From: Bubalus kerabau
Lineage: Eukaryota > Chordata > Mammalia > Artiodactyla > Bovidae
Assembly: GCF_029407905.1 (NCBI RefSeq)
Contig: NC_073627.1
Location: 160,337,697 to 160,401,696 of the forward strand
Length of the DNA stretch: 64,000 bases
Direction: 5' to 3'
The notes beneath the pieces were generated by a model. It saw nothing but the letters and a program-made list of their open reading frames with translations. It was not told the DNA's origin and made no database searches. Shown piece by piece: positions 35,672 to 45,815 of the stretch (the stretch's first letter is position 1; each line of letters begins with the position of its first letter). Made by a program: the position numbers and the translations under genes.

Positions 35672-36506
35672 ATGCTCAAAATTCTCCAAGCCAAGTTTCA
35701 GCAAAGTGTGAACCATGAACTTCCAGATGTTCAACCTGGTTTCAGAAAAGGCATAGGAACCATAGATCAAATTGCCAACATCGACTGGGTCATCAAAAAA
35801 GCAATGGAGTTCCAGAAAAACATCTATTTTTGCTTTATTGACTATGCCAAAGCCTTTGACTGTGTGGATCACAACAAACTGTGGACAATTCTGAAAGAGA
35901 TGTGAATACCAAACCACCTGACCTACCTCTTGAGAAATCTGAATGCAAGTCAGGAAGCAACAGTTAGAACTGGACATGGAACAACAGACTGGTTCCAAAT
36001 AGGAAAAGGAGTCAGTCAAGGCTGTATATTGCCACCCTGCTTATTTAACTTATATGCAGAGTACATCATGAGAAACACTGAACTGGAAGAAGCACAAGCT
36101 GAAATCAAGATTGCCAGGAGAAATATCAATAATCTCAGATATGCAGATGAGACCACCATATGGCAGAAAGTGAAGAGGAACTCAAAAACCTTTTGATGAC
36201 AGTGAGAGAGGTGAGTGAAAAAGTTGGCTTAAAGCTCAACATTCAGAAAACTAAGATCATGGCATCTGGTCCCATCACTTCATGGCAAGTAGATGGAGAG
36301 TGGAAACAGTGGCTCACTTTATTTTGGGGGGCTCCAAAATCACTGCAGAGGGTGATTGCAGCCATAAAATTAAAAGATGCTTGTTCCTTGGAAGGAAAGT
36401 AATGACCAACCTAGATAACATATTAAAAAACAGAGACATTACTTTGTCAACAAAGGTCCGTCTGGTCAAAGCTATGGCTTTTTTAGTAGTCATGTATGGA
36501 TGTTAG
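35672..36506 (+). pseudogene. BovB RT core, broken, catalytic YADE
   Basis: Segments 35672-35905, 35930-36196, 36160-36402 and 36282-36506 cover the RT palm in successive frames. YFCFIDYAKAFDCVDHNKLW is intact, then a TGA at 35903 stops it. TVRTGHGTTDWFQIGKGVSQ follows. The catalytic box at 36140-36151 reads YADE instead of YADD. A frameshift right after it moves to the AESEEELKNLL frame. It is non-functional on several counts. Confidence 0.85.
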
Positions 36507-36644
36507 AGTTGCACTATAAAAGAAGCTGAGCACCGAAAAATTGATGCTTTTGACCTGTGGTGTTAAAGAAGACTCTGGAGAGTCCCTTGGACTGCAAGGA
36601 GATCCAACCAGTCCATCCTAAAGGAGATCAGTCTTGGATGTTCA

Positions 36645-36893
36645 TTGGCAGGACTGATGTTGAAGCTGAAACTCCAATACTTTTGCTGCCTGATGCAAAG
36701 AACTGACTCATTTGAAAAGACCCTGATGCTGGGAAAGATTGAGGACAGGAAGAGAAGGGGGCGACAGAGGATGAGATGGTTGGATGGTATTGCTGACTCA
36801 ATGGACATGAGTTTGGGTAAACTCTGGGAGTTGGTGATGGACAGGGAGGCCTGGTGTGCTGTGGTCCACGGGGTTGTAAAGAGTTGGACATGA
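36645..36893 (+). pseudogene. BovB C-terminal domain remnant
   Basis: The open frame encodes MLKLKLQYFCCLMQRTDSFE, RRGRQRMRWLDGIADSMDMS and MDREAWCAVVHGVVKSWT, the conserved end of the BovB protein just before the 3' tail. It is separated from the RT core by stops near 36507. Confidence 0.8.
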
Positions 36894-36921
36894 TTAAGCA
36901 ACTGAGCTGAACTGAACTGAA

Positions 36922-36954
36922 GCTAAAAAAATTCAGCACAACTAAACTGGCTTT
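36922..36954 (+). mobile_element. L1 sliver between two insertions
   Basis: Thirty-three bases of L1 (AAATTCAGCACAACTAAACT) lie between the BovB end and the BovA monomer. They are contiguous with L1 on both sides. Confidence 0.75.
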
Positions 36955-37084
36955 TGGAGAAGGAAATGGCAACCCACTCCAGTGTTCTTGCCTGGAGAAT
37001 CCCAGGGACGGGGAAGCCTGGTAGGCTGCCGTCTGTGGGGTCGCACAGAGTCGGACACAACTGAAGTGACTTAGCAGCAGTAGC
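36955..37084 (+). mobile_element. BOV-A2, truncated to one monomer, inserted in L1
   Basis: Only the second monomer (GGAGAAGGAAATGGCAACCC to GACTTAGCAGCAGTAGC) is present. It is bounded by perfect 11-base duplications AAACTGGCTTT at 36944-36954 and 37085-37095, which are L1 sequence. Confidence 0.92.
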
Positions 37085-38918
37085 AAACTGGCTTTACAAC
37101 AAATATATAAGTGAATCACTTTTCTGCACACCTGAAACTAACACAGCATAGTTAAGCAACTATACTATAGTCAAATATAAAATACAATTTAAAAATAAAT
37201 ATTAAAAAGCAAAGAATATTACAATTAAAAATAGAAAATTATAGAAGGAAAAATATCATTGGTAAAAGCAAACATATGGTAAAGTAGTAGATCAATAACT
37301 TATAAAGCTAAGATGAAGGTTGTAAGACAATAGTAGTAAAATCATCTACAGAGGAAGGGATACACACACAAAAACATCAAATTATATCACACACACACAA
37401 ACACACACCTAATGGTAACCATAAACCAATATTCTGCGATACACACACACACACACACACAAGAGAGAAAGGAATTCAAAAATAACAATAAAGGTAATCA
37501 TCAATTTACATAGTAAAAGAAGAAAATAACATAAAAGAACTATAAAACTATCAGAAAACATTGAGCAAAACAGCAATAAGTGCATACCTGTCACTAATTA
37601 CTTTAAATGAAAATGGACTAAATGGTCTAATCAAAAAATATAGGGTGGGTGAGTGAATCCCACCTAAGATGTGTATAGATGCACATCTATACACATTGAT
37701 GTGTATAGATGCAGAGCAGAAGAGACTCATTTCAGATCTTAAGACACATGCAGACTGGAAGTGAAATGATATTTCATCCAAATGAAAAGGGACAAAAAAA
37801 AGCTGGTGTTGTAATGCAAAATGTACTTTAAAACAAAACTGTAGGAAGAAACAAAGAGGGATATTATACAATGATAATAGGGTAAATCCAACAAGAAATA
37901 TAATAATTGTAAATATATATGCTCCCAACATAGGAGCGCTTAAATATATAAAGCAACTATTAACACACATTAAAGGAAAAATTGGCACTAACACAATAAT
38001 TGTAGAGGACCTTATCAATGGATAGATTATCCAGGCTGAAAATCAATAAGGAAACACTGGTCTTAAATGGCACATTATAGATATCTGCAAAACACTCTGT
38101 GAAAAGCAGCAGAATACATTTTCAAGTGTGCATGGAACATTCTGCTGGACAGATCATATGCTAAGCCACAAAACAAGTCTCTGTACATTTAAAATGTTTG
38201 AACTCATATGATGCATCTTTTCTAATCGCAATAGTATGAGACTGGAAATCAACTACAAGGAAAAAATATGAAAAATAAATAAATAAAAATGCAAACATGT
38301 GGAGGCTAAATAATATGCTATTAAATATCCAGTGAGTCACTTAAGAAATCAAAAGATACCTGGAGACAAATGAAAATGGAACACAGTGATCCAACATGTA
38401 TGAGTTGTAATAAAAGCAGTTCTAAGAGGGAAGTTTATAGGGGCACAAGCCTACTGTAGGAAACAAGAAAAATCTCAAAAAACCTAACCTTATCCCTAAG
38501 GGAACTAGAAAAAGAAAAACAAATCCCAAGTTAGTAGAAGGAAAGAAATTCTAAAGATCAGAGCAAAAATACATGAATTAGAAATGTAAACACATAGCAA
38601 AGATCAACGAAACTAAGAGCTGTTTCTTTGAAGAGCAAAGCAAATTTGCTAGATTCATCAAGAAAAAAGAGAAAAGACCTAAATACAATAAAATAATAAA
38701 TAAAAAAGAAATTAATAAATGAAATAGAAATTTTAACTGACACTACAGAACTACAAAGAGCCATAAAATATTACTGTGAACAGTTATATGCCAAAAAACA
38801 GACACCCAAGAAAAAATGGATAAATTCCTAGAGATGTACAATCTTTGAAGACTGAATCAGGAAGAAATATAAAATATGAGTATAGCAATTACTAGTAATA
38901 ATATTGAGTCAGTATAAA
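37085..38918 (+). mobile_element. Old L1, inter-ORF region and ORF2 5' half
   Basis: It continues from the ORF1 end (GGCTTTACAACAAATATATA) into ORF2. Recognisable blocks include ACTTTAAATGAAAATGGACT, GAAGAGACTCATTTCAGATC, ATATATATGCTCCCAACATA, GGCTGAAAATCAATAAGGAA, CATGGAACATTCTGCTGGAC and GATCAACGAAACTAAGAGCT. This is the endonuclease and early RT coding region, riddled with stops. The longest open frame here (37551-38018) is on the antisense strand and is not real. Confidence 0.82.
37441..37460. repeat. (AC)10 microsatellite
   Basis: Ten AC units lie in the L1 inter-ORF region. A second interrupted AC-rich patch lies at 37388-37408. Confidence 0.95.
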
Positions 38919-39412
38919 AAGCAGATATATCACTTTGTCAACAAAGGTCCATATAGTCAAAGCTATGATTTTTCCAGAAGTAATATATGAATGTGAGAGT
39001 TGGACCATAAAGATGCCTGAGCACACACACAAAAATTGATACTTTCAATTTGTGGTGCTGGAGAAGAGTCTTGAGAGTCTCTTGGACAACAGGGAGATCA
39101 AACCATTCAATCATAAAGGAAGTCAACCCTGAATATTCATTGGAAGACTGATGTTGAAGTTGAAGCTCCAATATTTTGGCCACCTGATGTGAAGAGCTAA
39201 CACATTGGAAAATACCCTGATGCTAGGAAAGATTGAAAGCAAAAGGAGAAAGGAGAGGGCAGCAGAGGATGAGATCGTTAGATAGCATCACTGACTCGAT
39301 GGACATGAATTTGAGCAAGATCTATGAGACAGTAAAGGACAGGGAGCCTGGCATGCTGCAGTTCATGGGGTTGCAAAGTGTTGGACGTGACTTAGCTACT
39401 GAACAACAACAA
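38919..39412 (+). mobile_element. BovB 3' tail with CAACAA-type end, inserted in L1
   Basis: It starts near GCAGATATATCACTTTGTCA and ends GCTACTGAACAACAACAATA. The L1 RT coding sequence resumes at once (AACTTCCAACAAGCAAAAGC). It is more diverged than other copies and has the ACAACAA tail, suggesting an older BovB subtype. Confidence 0.88.
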
Positions 39413-39666
39413 TAAACTTCCAACAAGCAAAAGCACAGGACCAGATGGCTCCACAGCCATTTTATTACACCTTAATTACACCTAAGAGGAGTTAACACTA
39501 TTCTTCTCAAACTATTTCAGAAAATTGAAGAAGAAGAAGCACTTTTGAATTCATTCTATGACGTCAGCTCACACTTATACCAAAATCTGGCAAAAAATCT
39601 ACAGAAAAATAAAATTACAGTTTTGTGTCACTGATGAACATAGATGTGAAAATCCTCAACAAAATA
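39413..39666 (+). mobile_element. Old L1 ORF2, RT region
   Basis: CAAAAGCACAGGACCAGATG, CTATTCTTCTCAAACTATTT and TGTGAAAATCCTCAACAAAA are typical L1 RT coding blocks, now with stops. A DNA transposon interrupts the element at 39667. Confidence 0.82.
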
Positions 39667-39903
39667 CATTTGACTTTTGAACAACACAGAAATTGGGGTG
39701 CCAACCCTCAGTGCTGTTGAAAATTCATGCATAAATTTTAATCACCCTTCTGTATATGTGACTGTTGTTAATCTCTATCTACAGTTCCACATCTTACAGA
39801 GTCAATAACCACTGACATGCCAGTCTGTAGTATTTACTACAGAAAAAAATCTGGGTATAAGCGGATCCATGCAATTCAAACTCTGTTACTCAAAGATCAA
39901 CTG
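39667..39903. mobile_element. Tigger-family MITE (MER2-like) in L1
   Basis: A 237-base element has imperfect terminal inverted repeats (TTTGACTTTTGAACAACA at the left; TGTTACTCAAAGATCAACTG at the right). It is flanked by TA dinucleotides (39665-39666 and 39904-39905), as expected for mariner/Tigger insertion. It contains no transposase. The L1 sequence joins perfectly when the element and one TA are removed. The family name is from memory; the structure is directly visible. Confidence 0.75.
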
Positions 39904-39940
39904 TATTAGCAAACTAATTTAACAATACATTATGACAATG
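39904..39940 (+). mobile_element. Old L1, last recognisable piece
   Basis: TTAGCAAACTAATTTAACAA and TACATTATGACAATG continue the RT coding sequence past the DNA transposon. L1 similarity is lost beyond 39940. Confidence 0.7.
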
Positions 39941-41214
39941 AAAGGAAACAAATTCACTCCTCCCACATCCCGGTAACTACTGAAATTAATAACAAATATA
40001 AGAATCATGCAGTACCCCCAAATGGCCCTGAAATTTAGAAACTGTTCATTCATATGCCAGAATCATTTTCTTGTAGAAAAGAAAATCTGGAAATTTGCAG
40101 ATCTGTGGTCACTTCTGAAAAAGTAGGAGAAAAAATGGTAGATATGAAACCTTAATTAATGCCCCCCTAATTGTAATTCTTAAGGACTGAAGTAGATAAT
40201 AAACCAACAGAAGCTTCTATTTCTTGACTGAATCACTAGCCTTTGAAAGCAGTTTTAAGAAGGTTAAATTTAGTGCAGCAGCAGCTAATCTAAGGCAAAT
40301 AGCAGTGACTAGATTGCCCTTGATTTGGAAGTACAACTATCCTATAACAATGGAAATGAGGCTAGGCACAGGCACAACTTGTAAGTCATGTAGTAGGGCC
40401 AAAAAATCCAGGATGTGCAAAATTGGCTCCTACACAATGTACACATAAACTTCATCAGACATAGAATTCTCGTCAAACATCTTCTGCTGAGACCACCTAT
40501 AGCTCCAACTCTCATTTCAGTGCAATGCTAAGATAGCAATGTAAGTTTATGTCAACTAACCATTTAATCTAACATACATTGGGTAGAATCTAATGGTAAC
40601 CAGGTGCACTGTGATGTTGGCAGAGAATCTCATTTTGCTTGCCTTTGGGCAGATATCAAAGTCATAAAATCTGTTTATTTAAGGAGGGATAGATTTTAGA
40701 ACAAAAACAATAAAGTGCTTGAAACACTTAATTGTTCATTGCAAAATCCAGAAAACATTTTAATTAAGATACAGTAAATAGAAATCATTAAAAATAATAC
40801 TATACTTTAAAAATGGAGAGAAGTGTCAATGGGCTTCAAGAAAAGGTAGAAGGAATAATAGAAATAAGTTTAAAGGTGGAGATGTTGTCAGATGATGGGT
40901 TATTGTAAAGAAGTAAGAATTAAATACTTAATTAGTGGAAAACTTCCAAGTAATGATGATTTACAGAGTAAGCTGAGGGAATAGATGACGTAAGTGTATT
41001 AAAGGTGAAGCTCATTAGAGTTGAGACCAAAGAAACCAGAGACTCAGTTGTGGATAAGCTAACCTTGAGGTCTCTGAAGATACAGTAAAAAGAATTAATG
41101 TCAAAGGTTAACTGAGAGTCAGAAACAAACAAGTAAATTGTAAGATAGCAGGTGGCAGCAAAAAGAGACAAGGAAAAGAGCAGTGCTAGAGACCATAAAT
41201 CTCAAGTAGTTTAT
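39941..41214. other. Unassigned DNA
   Basis: No gene is recognised. The open frame at 40224-40448 has two Cys-containing motifs near its end but no known domain, and it is not supported by context. Confidence 0.3.
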
Positions 41215-41330
41215 ATATTCGAATGAAGAGGAAGATGGAGATTGAAGTCTGTCAAACACACAGTAATATGACTGACATACACCTACATAAGATAGGTGCT
41301 CAGTAATGATGACTAATATTATTGCTGTAG
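41215..41330 (+). repeat. Possible MIR 3' end
   Basis: GACTGACATACACCTACATA, AGATAGGTGCTCAGTAATGA and TAATATTATTGCTG resemble the MIR 3' end (GGTGCTCAGTAAATG followed by TTATTATT). It is old and partial. Confidence 0.5.
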
Positions 41331-41982
41331 TTTAAGTCATAAAGCAGGATATTAGGCGGTCTACTTTTCAGTAATTGATTGATATATCCATTTTACATTT
41401 GTGAAATGATTTTTTTTTTCTTTAAGGGCATTTTAATTGCATTGTGGAGCAGCCACAGTAACATTAAGAATTAGTGTGGACTAAATATAACAATTAGTGG
41501 TAATCCAGATCAAGTGAACATCTCATTTGGAAAGTCATCCCACAGTACTTTTGTTTCATAATGCCCCAAAGACTGACTGGCAAACCTCATATCTGAATAA
41601 TGTAACAGTATTAGATTGTTAAATATATATGAAATTACCTGTAGATATATTTTCAAGGCCAGAGGTAGAGGTGGAGTGATATCATACCATTTGCCTCAAG
41701 GGCATATATCAGCTCTGCTAAAGACACAAACAAAAAAAAAACACAGTATGAGTCAGCCTGTTGGTGCACTTGCTATGCCACCTATAGAGGTTGTAATAGG
41801 ACTCTTCAGATATTCAGAGATATGGTTGAAGTAATTTTAACTCATTTACAAGTTCTATTTTCCTATTGTGGTCTATATGAAGTATAAAGGCATGTAACTA
41901 CTATATTTCAAATCTTTATTTTTGTAGACAATGACAGTTTTAAAACATTCCCTATCCTGTGCCCCTCAAAGAGAGGCTAAAC

Positions 41983-42118
41983 ATGGGTTCTTTGGTGCCA
42001 GTCAGCTTGGTTTCATATTTTGGCTTTACTTCTTACTAGCTGAGCAACCTTAATTGTTTTACTTAGCTTTTTTGAGGGGGTTAGCTTAGGTTTTCTCACT
42101 TATAAAATTGGGGTTATT
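41983..42118 (+). repeat. MIR SINE, left part
   Basis: GTGCCAGTCAGCTTGGTTTC, CTTACTAGCTGAGCAACCTT and CACTTATAAAATTGGGGTTA follow the MIR consensus order, including the conserved core. A Bov-tA interrupts it. About 40 bases of MIR-like sequence (TATGTAATGAGTGAATCTC) follow the SINE. Confidence 0.75.
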
Positions 42119-42125
42119 AGGGCAA

Positions 42126-42291
42126 ATTGAACCCAGCTCCAATCCCTGGGTCCAGAAGATCCCCTGGAGAAGGGAATGGCTACCCACTTGAATATTTTGG
42201 CCTGGAGAATTCCATGGACAGAGGAGCCTGATGGGCTATGGTCCATGGAATTGCAGAGAGTCAGAGACAACTGAGCAACTAACACACACAC
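42126..42291 (+). mobile_element. Bov-tA SINE, 5'-truncated, in MIR
   Basis: It lacks the start of the tRNA head, beginning near TTGAACCCAGCTCCAATCCC, and ends CTGAGCAACTAACACACACA. It is flanked by 7-base AGGGCAA repeats at 42119-42125 and 42292-42298. Confidence 0.88.
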
Positions 42292-42502
42292 AGGGCAATA
42301 TGTAATGAGTGAATCTCTTTTCCCCTATATCAGGTATATATTACCAGTAGTATATGTACTATATAGTATTAGTAATGAAAGATTTATCGTTGTACTCATT
42401 AAATGTTAAGATGTATTATATTATCCCTATTATTGCTATTAATGGTGGTAGTATTTGGAAAAATAAGGTATCAAAAAGCTTAAGAAAATTATATCTCTTT
42501 AT

Positions 42503-42625
42503 ATAGTGAGTATTATACACTAAGGACTTAACAAATACTATCTAATCTAATCCTTATTATAACCACATAAAATAGATATTATAGTATTTTAGGGATGTAG
42601 AAATTAAAGCTCACTGAATCTAGAT
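42503..42625 (-). repeat. MIR SINE, antisense
   Basis: TAGTGAGTATTATACACTAA, CTAATCCTTATTATAACCAC and GATGTAGAAATTAAAGCTCA fit the antisense MIR order (GTGCCAGGCACT, AATCCTCACAACAACCC, GAGGAAACTGAGGC). Confidence 0.6.
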
Positions 42626-43514
42626 GACATTGATTCTAGATGCCATGCTTTTCTTATTGCATCATCTGATCTTATCTCTTTCACTGAGACTTTCACCATG
42701 ACTAATTGATTTAATTTCATACAGAAAATTGTGTTTTATTTGCTCTCTTTCTCATAATTCTTAACTTTGAATATTTGATTTCTCTAGGTTATGTCATGTT
42801 TTTAAGTTTTAAAGAAGGGATATAAAATAGGAATATTAACCTCAATTTTTAGTCACTTCGATCTGGAGACTAAACATGTCATTTTAAATACCGTTTGATA
42901 GAGGCTCTGGTAGTTGGAGTATCACTGTATTTTTAGTGTTATTTTTGCATATAGAAGCAGTTGGTACTTGATTTAAACAAATGTAAACTTGATATGTCAT
43001 TCCTTTTCACTTTGTCTCTATATATTAAACAAATTTTATATATGCCAATTATAAATTTTGTAAATCTATATTATATTTTAGAGATAAGTCAATTCAGAAA
43101 ATATTTCTGAGGTATGTGCATGCTTCAGTTTAAAGTGTAACCGCAAAGTCTTATTCATAATTAGGCTTTCCATCAACTTTAGTGATATCATGCAAGTAAA
43201 GCTAATATAAAACATATTGACATGACAAATTACAAGTTCATGAATTAACTTTCAGTTTGGAGTTAATATTTCTGTTTCTAATTACAGTTAATATAGGTTA
43301 AAAATCCTTAATATTCCTTATAACCTTTATCTTTCCAAAATATCATGTGTCTCTAATAGAATTGGTAGCTTTTACTGAGAAGGATTCTGATAATTAAACA
43401 TAATTTGTGTTATATACTTAATATATTTGCTCTATCTGTGCCACCATATTTAAACATTTTGGATTGTTTTGAAATATTTAATGCTGCAACTCTAATGTTT
43501 GTAACCCTAAGACA
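42626..43514. other. Unassigned AT-rich DNA
   Basis: No gene or named repeat is recognised. Confidence 0.3.
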
Positions 43515-43524
43515 AGAAAATCTG

Positions 43525-43931
43525 CTGCTGCTGCTAAGTCACTTCAGTCATGTCCGACTCTGTGTGACCCCATAGACGGCAGCCCACCAGGCTCCCCCTT
43601 CCCTGGGATTCTCCAGGCAAGAACACTGGAGTGGGTTGCCATTTCCTTCTCCAATGCATGAAAGTGAAAAGTGAAAGTGAAGTTGCTCAGTTATGTCTGA
43701 CTCTAGTGACCCCATGGACCGCAGCCCACCAGGCTCCCCTGTCCCTGGGATTCTCCAGGCAAGAACACTGGAGTGGGTTGCCATTTCTTTCTCCAATGCA
43801 TGAAAGTGAAAAGTGAAAGTGAAGTTGTGTCCGACTCTTAGTGACCCCATGGACTGCAGCCTACTAGGCTCCTCCATCCATGGGATTTTCCAGGCAAGAG
43901 TACTGGAGTGGGGTGCCATTGCCTTCTCCAA
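43525..43931 (-). mobile_element. Trimeric BOV-A2 SINE, antisense
   Basis: It has three BovA monomers instead of the usual two. Two copies of the linker (ATGAAAGTGAAAAGTGAAAG) sit at about 43659 and 43800. Near-perfect 10-base duplications AGAAAATCTG (43515-43524) and AGTAAATCTG (43932-43941) enclose the whole unit, so it arrived or expanded as a single insertion. Confidence 0.9.
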
Positions 43932-44146
43932 AGTAAATCTGAGAGACACACAAATACATACAACACATCACAACTACCTCTACTAGCTCCTCCACTCACT
44001 ATTAGTCAGGGTGATATGTATGTGTGTGTGTGTATGCATGTAGGAATTTTAGGGAAGGTCTATATACATCTTCACAAACTTTAATTTTTTCTTGCAGTTT
44101 TGAAGAACCTTACATTTTCTTATATGTATTTCACTAACTGGCACTT

Positions 44147-44422
44147 CGGAGAAGGCAATGGCACCCCACTCCAGTACTCTTGCCTAGAAAATCCAATGGG
44201 CGGAGGAGCCTGGTAGGCTGCAGTCCAAGGGGTCGCTAAGAGTCAGACACAACTGAGTGACTTCACTTTCACTTTTCACTTTCATGCATTGGAGAAGGAA
44301 ATGGCAACCCACTCCAGTGTTCTTGCCTGGAGAATCCCAGGGATGAGGGAGCCTGGTGGGCTGCCGTCTATGGGGTCGCACAGAGTCAGACACGACTGAA
44401 GCGACTTAGCAGCAGCAGCAGC
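44147..44422 (+). mobile_element. BOV-A2 SINE (dimeric)
   Basis: A complete dimer with (AGC)n tail is flanked by perfect 11-base duplications AACTGGCACTT at 44136-44146 and 44423-44433. Its orientation is opposite to the trimer 215 bases upstream. Confidence 0.95.
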
Positions 44423-44545
44423 AACTGGCACTTTGATGCAATTAATTGCAATTTATTATGGAAGAAGTCATAAATATAATCTTTTTAAATGTTTCTAATT
44501 TATTAGAAAGTGATTATTGTCATTTTATTAAAAATGCATTACCTG

Positions 44546-44637
44546 ACCTATTTACAAGCCAAGACATTGAAGCAACCTAAAAGTCCATCAACAAATAAAT
44601 GTGTAAATGAATATTCTGCATATACAAAATAGAAAAT
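44546..44637 (+). mobile_element. L1 ORF2 C-terminal fragment, left part
   Basis: AAGCCAAGACATTGAAGCAA and CCTAAAAGTCCATCAACAAA are L1 ORF2 end sequence, 5'-truncated. The element resumes at 45816 beyond a BovB. Confidence 0.8.
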
Positions 44638-45815
44638 TCAGTTCAGTGCAGTTCAGTTCAGTGCCTCAGTAGTGTCCGACTTTTTGCCACCCCATGAATT
44701 GCAGCACGCCAGGCCTCCCTGTCCATCACCAACTTCCAGAGTTCACTCAAACTCATGTTCATCAAGTCAGAGATGACATCCAGCCATCTTATCCTCTGTC
44801 GTCCCCTTCTCCTCCTGTCCTCAATCCCTCCCAGATTCAGGGTCTTTTCCAATGAGTCAACTCTTCCCATAAGGTAGCCAAAATATTGGAGTTTCAGCTT
44901 TAGCATCAGTCCTTCCAATGAACACCTGGGACTGATCTCATTTAGGATGGACTGGTTGAACCTCCTTGCAGTCCAAGAGACTCTCAAGAGTCTTCTCCAA
45001 CACCACAGTTAAAAAGCATCAATTCTTCAGCGCTCAGCTTTCTTCACAGCCCAACTCTCACATCCATACATGACCACAGGAAAAACCATAGCCTTGACTT
45101 GACGGACCTTTGTTGGCAAAGTAATGTCTCTCCTTTTCAATATGCTATCTAGGTTGGTCATAACTTTCCTTCCAAGGAGTAAGCGTCTTTTAATTTCATG
45201 GCTGCAATCACGATCTGCTGTGATTTGAGAGCCCATAAAAATAAAGTCTGACACTGTTTCCACTGTTTCCCCATCTATTTCCCATGAAGTGATGGGACCG
45301 GATGCCATGATCTTCGTTTTCTGAATGTTGAGCTTTAAGCCAACTTTTTCGCTCTCCTCTTTCACTTTCATCAACAGGCTCTTAGTTCCTCTTCACTTTC
45401 TGCCATAATGGTGGTGTCATCTGAAGTTATTGATATTTGTCCTGGCAATCTTGATTCCAGCTTGTGCTTCTTCCAGTCCAGCATTTCTTATGATGTACTC
45501 TGCATATAAGTTAAATAAACAGGGTGACAATATACAGCCTTGGCACACTCCTTTTCCTATTTGGAATAAGTATGTTGTTCCATGTCCAGTTCTAACTGTT
45601 GCTTCCTGACCTGCATATAAGTTTCTAAGAGGCAGGTCAGGTGGTCTTGTATTCCCATCTCTTTCAGAATTGTCCACAGTTTGTTGTGATCTACACAGTC
45701 AAAGGCTTTGGCATAGTCAATAAAGCAGAAATAGATGTTTTTCTGGAACTCTCTTACTTTTTTGATGATCCAGCAGATGTTGACAATCTAATGTCTGGTT
45801 CCTCTGCCTTTTCTA
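44638..45815 (-). mobile_element. BovB, antisense, 5'-truncated, inserted in L1
   Basis: The 3' end (CAGTTCAGTTCAGTGCCTCA) is at the left. It extends into the RT palm and stops at CCTCTGCCTTTTCTA. Frames 44987-44658, 45374-45027 and 45677-45417 are the C-terminal domain, the thumb-like region and the palm. An 8-base loss near 45425 removes the Tyr-Ala of the YADD box and shifts the frame. Confidence 0.92.

Larger units (their letters stand above)
35505..36921 (+). mobile_element. BovB, 5'-truncated, inserted in L1
   Basis: It starts inside the RT domain at GATGATGCTGTGAAACTGCT and runs to the 3' end GAGCTGAACTGAACTGAA. It sits between L1 bases that are contiguous in the element family. Flanking GCTAAA-containing repeats (35493 and 36922) are degraded target-site copies. 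Confidence 0.92.

Noticed and set aside
36628..37131. 167-codon minus-strand frame
   Set aside because: It runs antisense across a BovB end, an L1 sliver and a SINE, three unrelated units.
37551..38018. 155-codon open frame on the minus strand
   Set aside because: It is antisense to decayed L1 ORF2 and has no recognisable domain; it is a shadow frame.
40224..40448. Frame with two Cys motifs resembling a small metal-binding end
   Set aside because: A single short frame with no family resemblance and no conserved spacing.
43548..43949. 133-codon minus-strand frame
   Set aside because: It is translation of the trimeric BOV-A2 SINE, which is non-coding.
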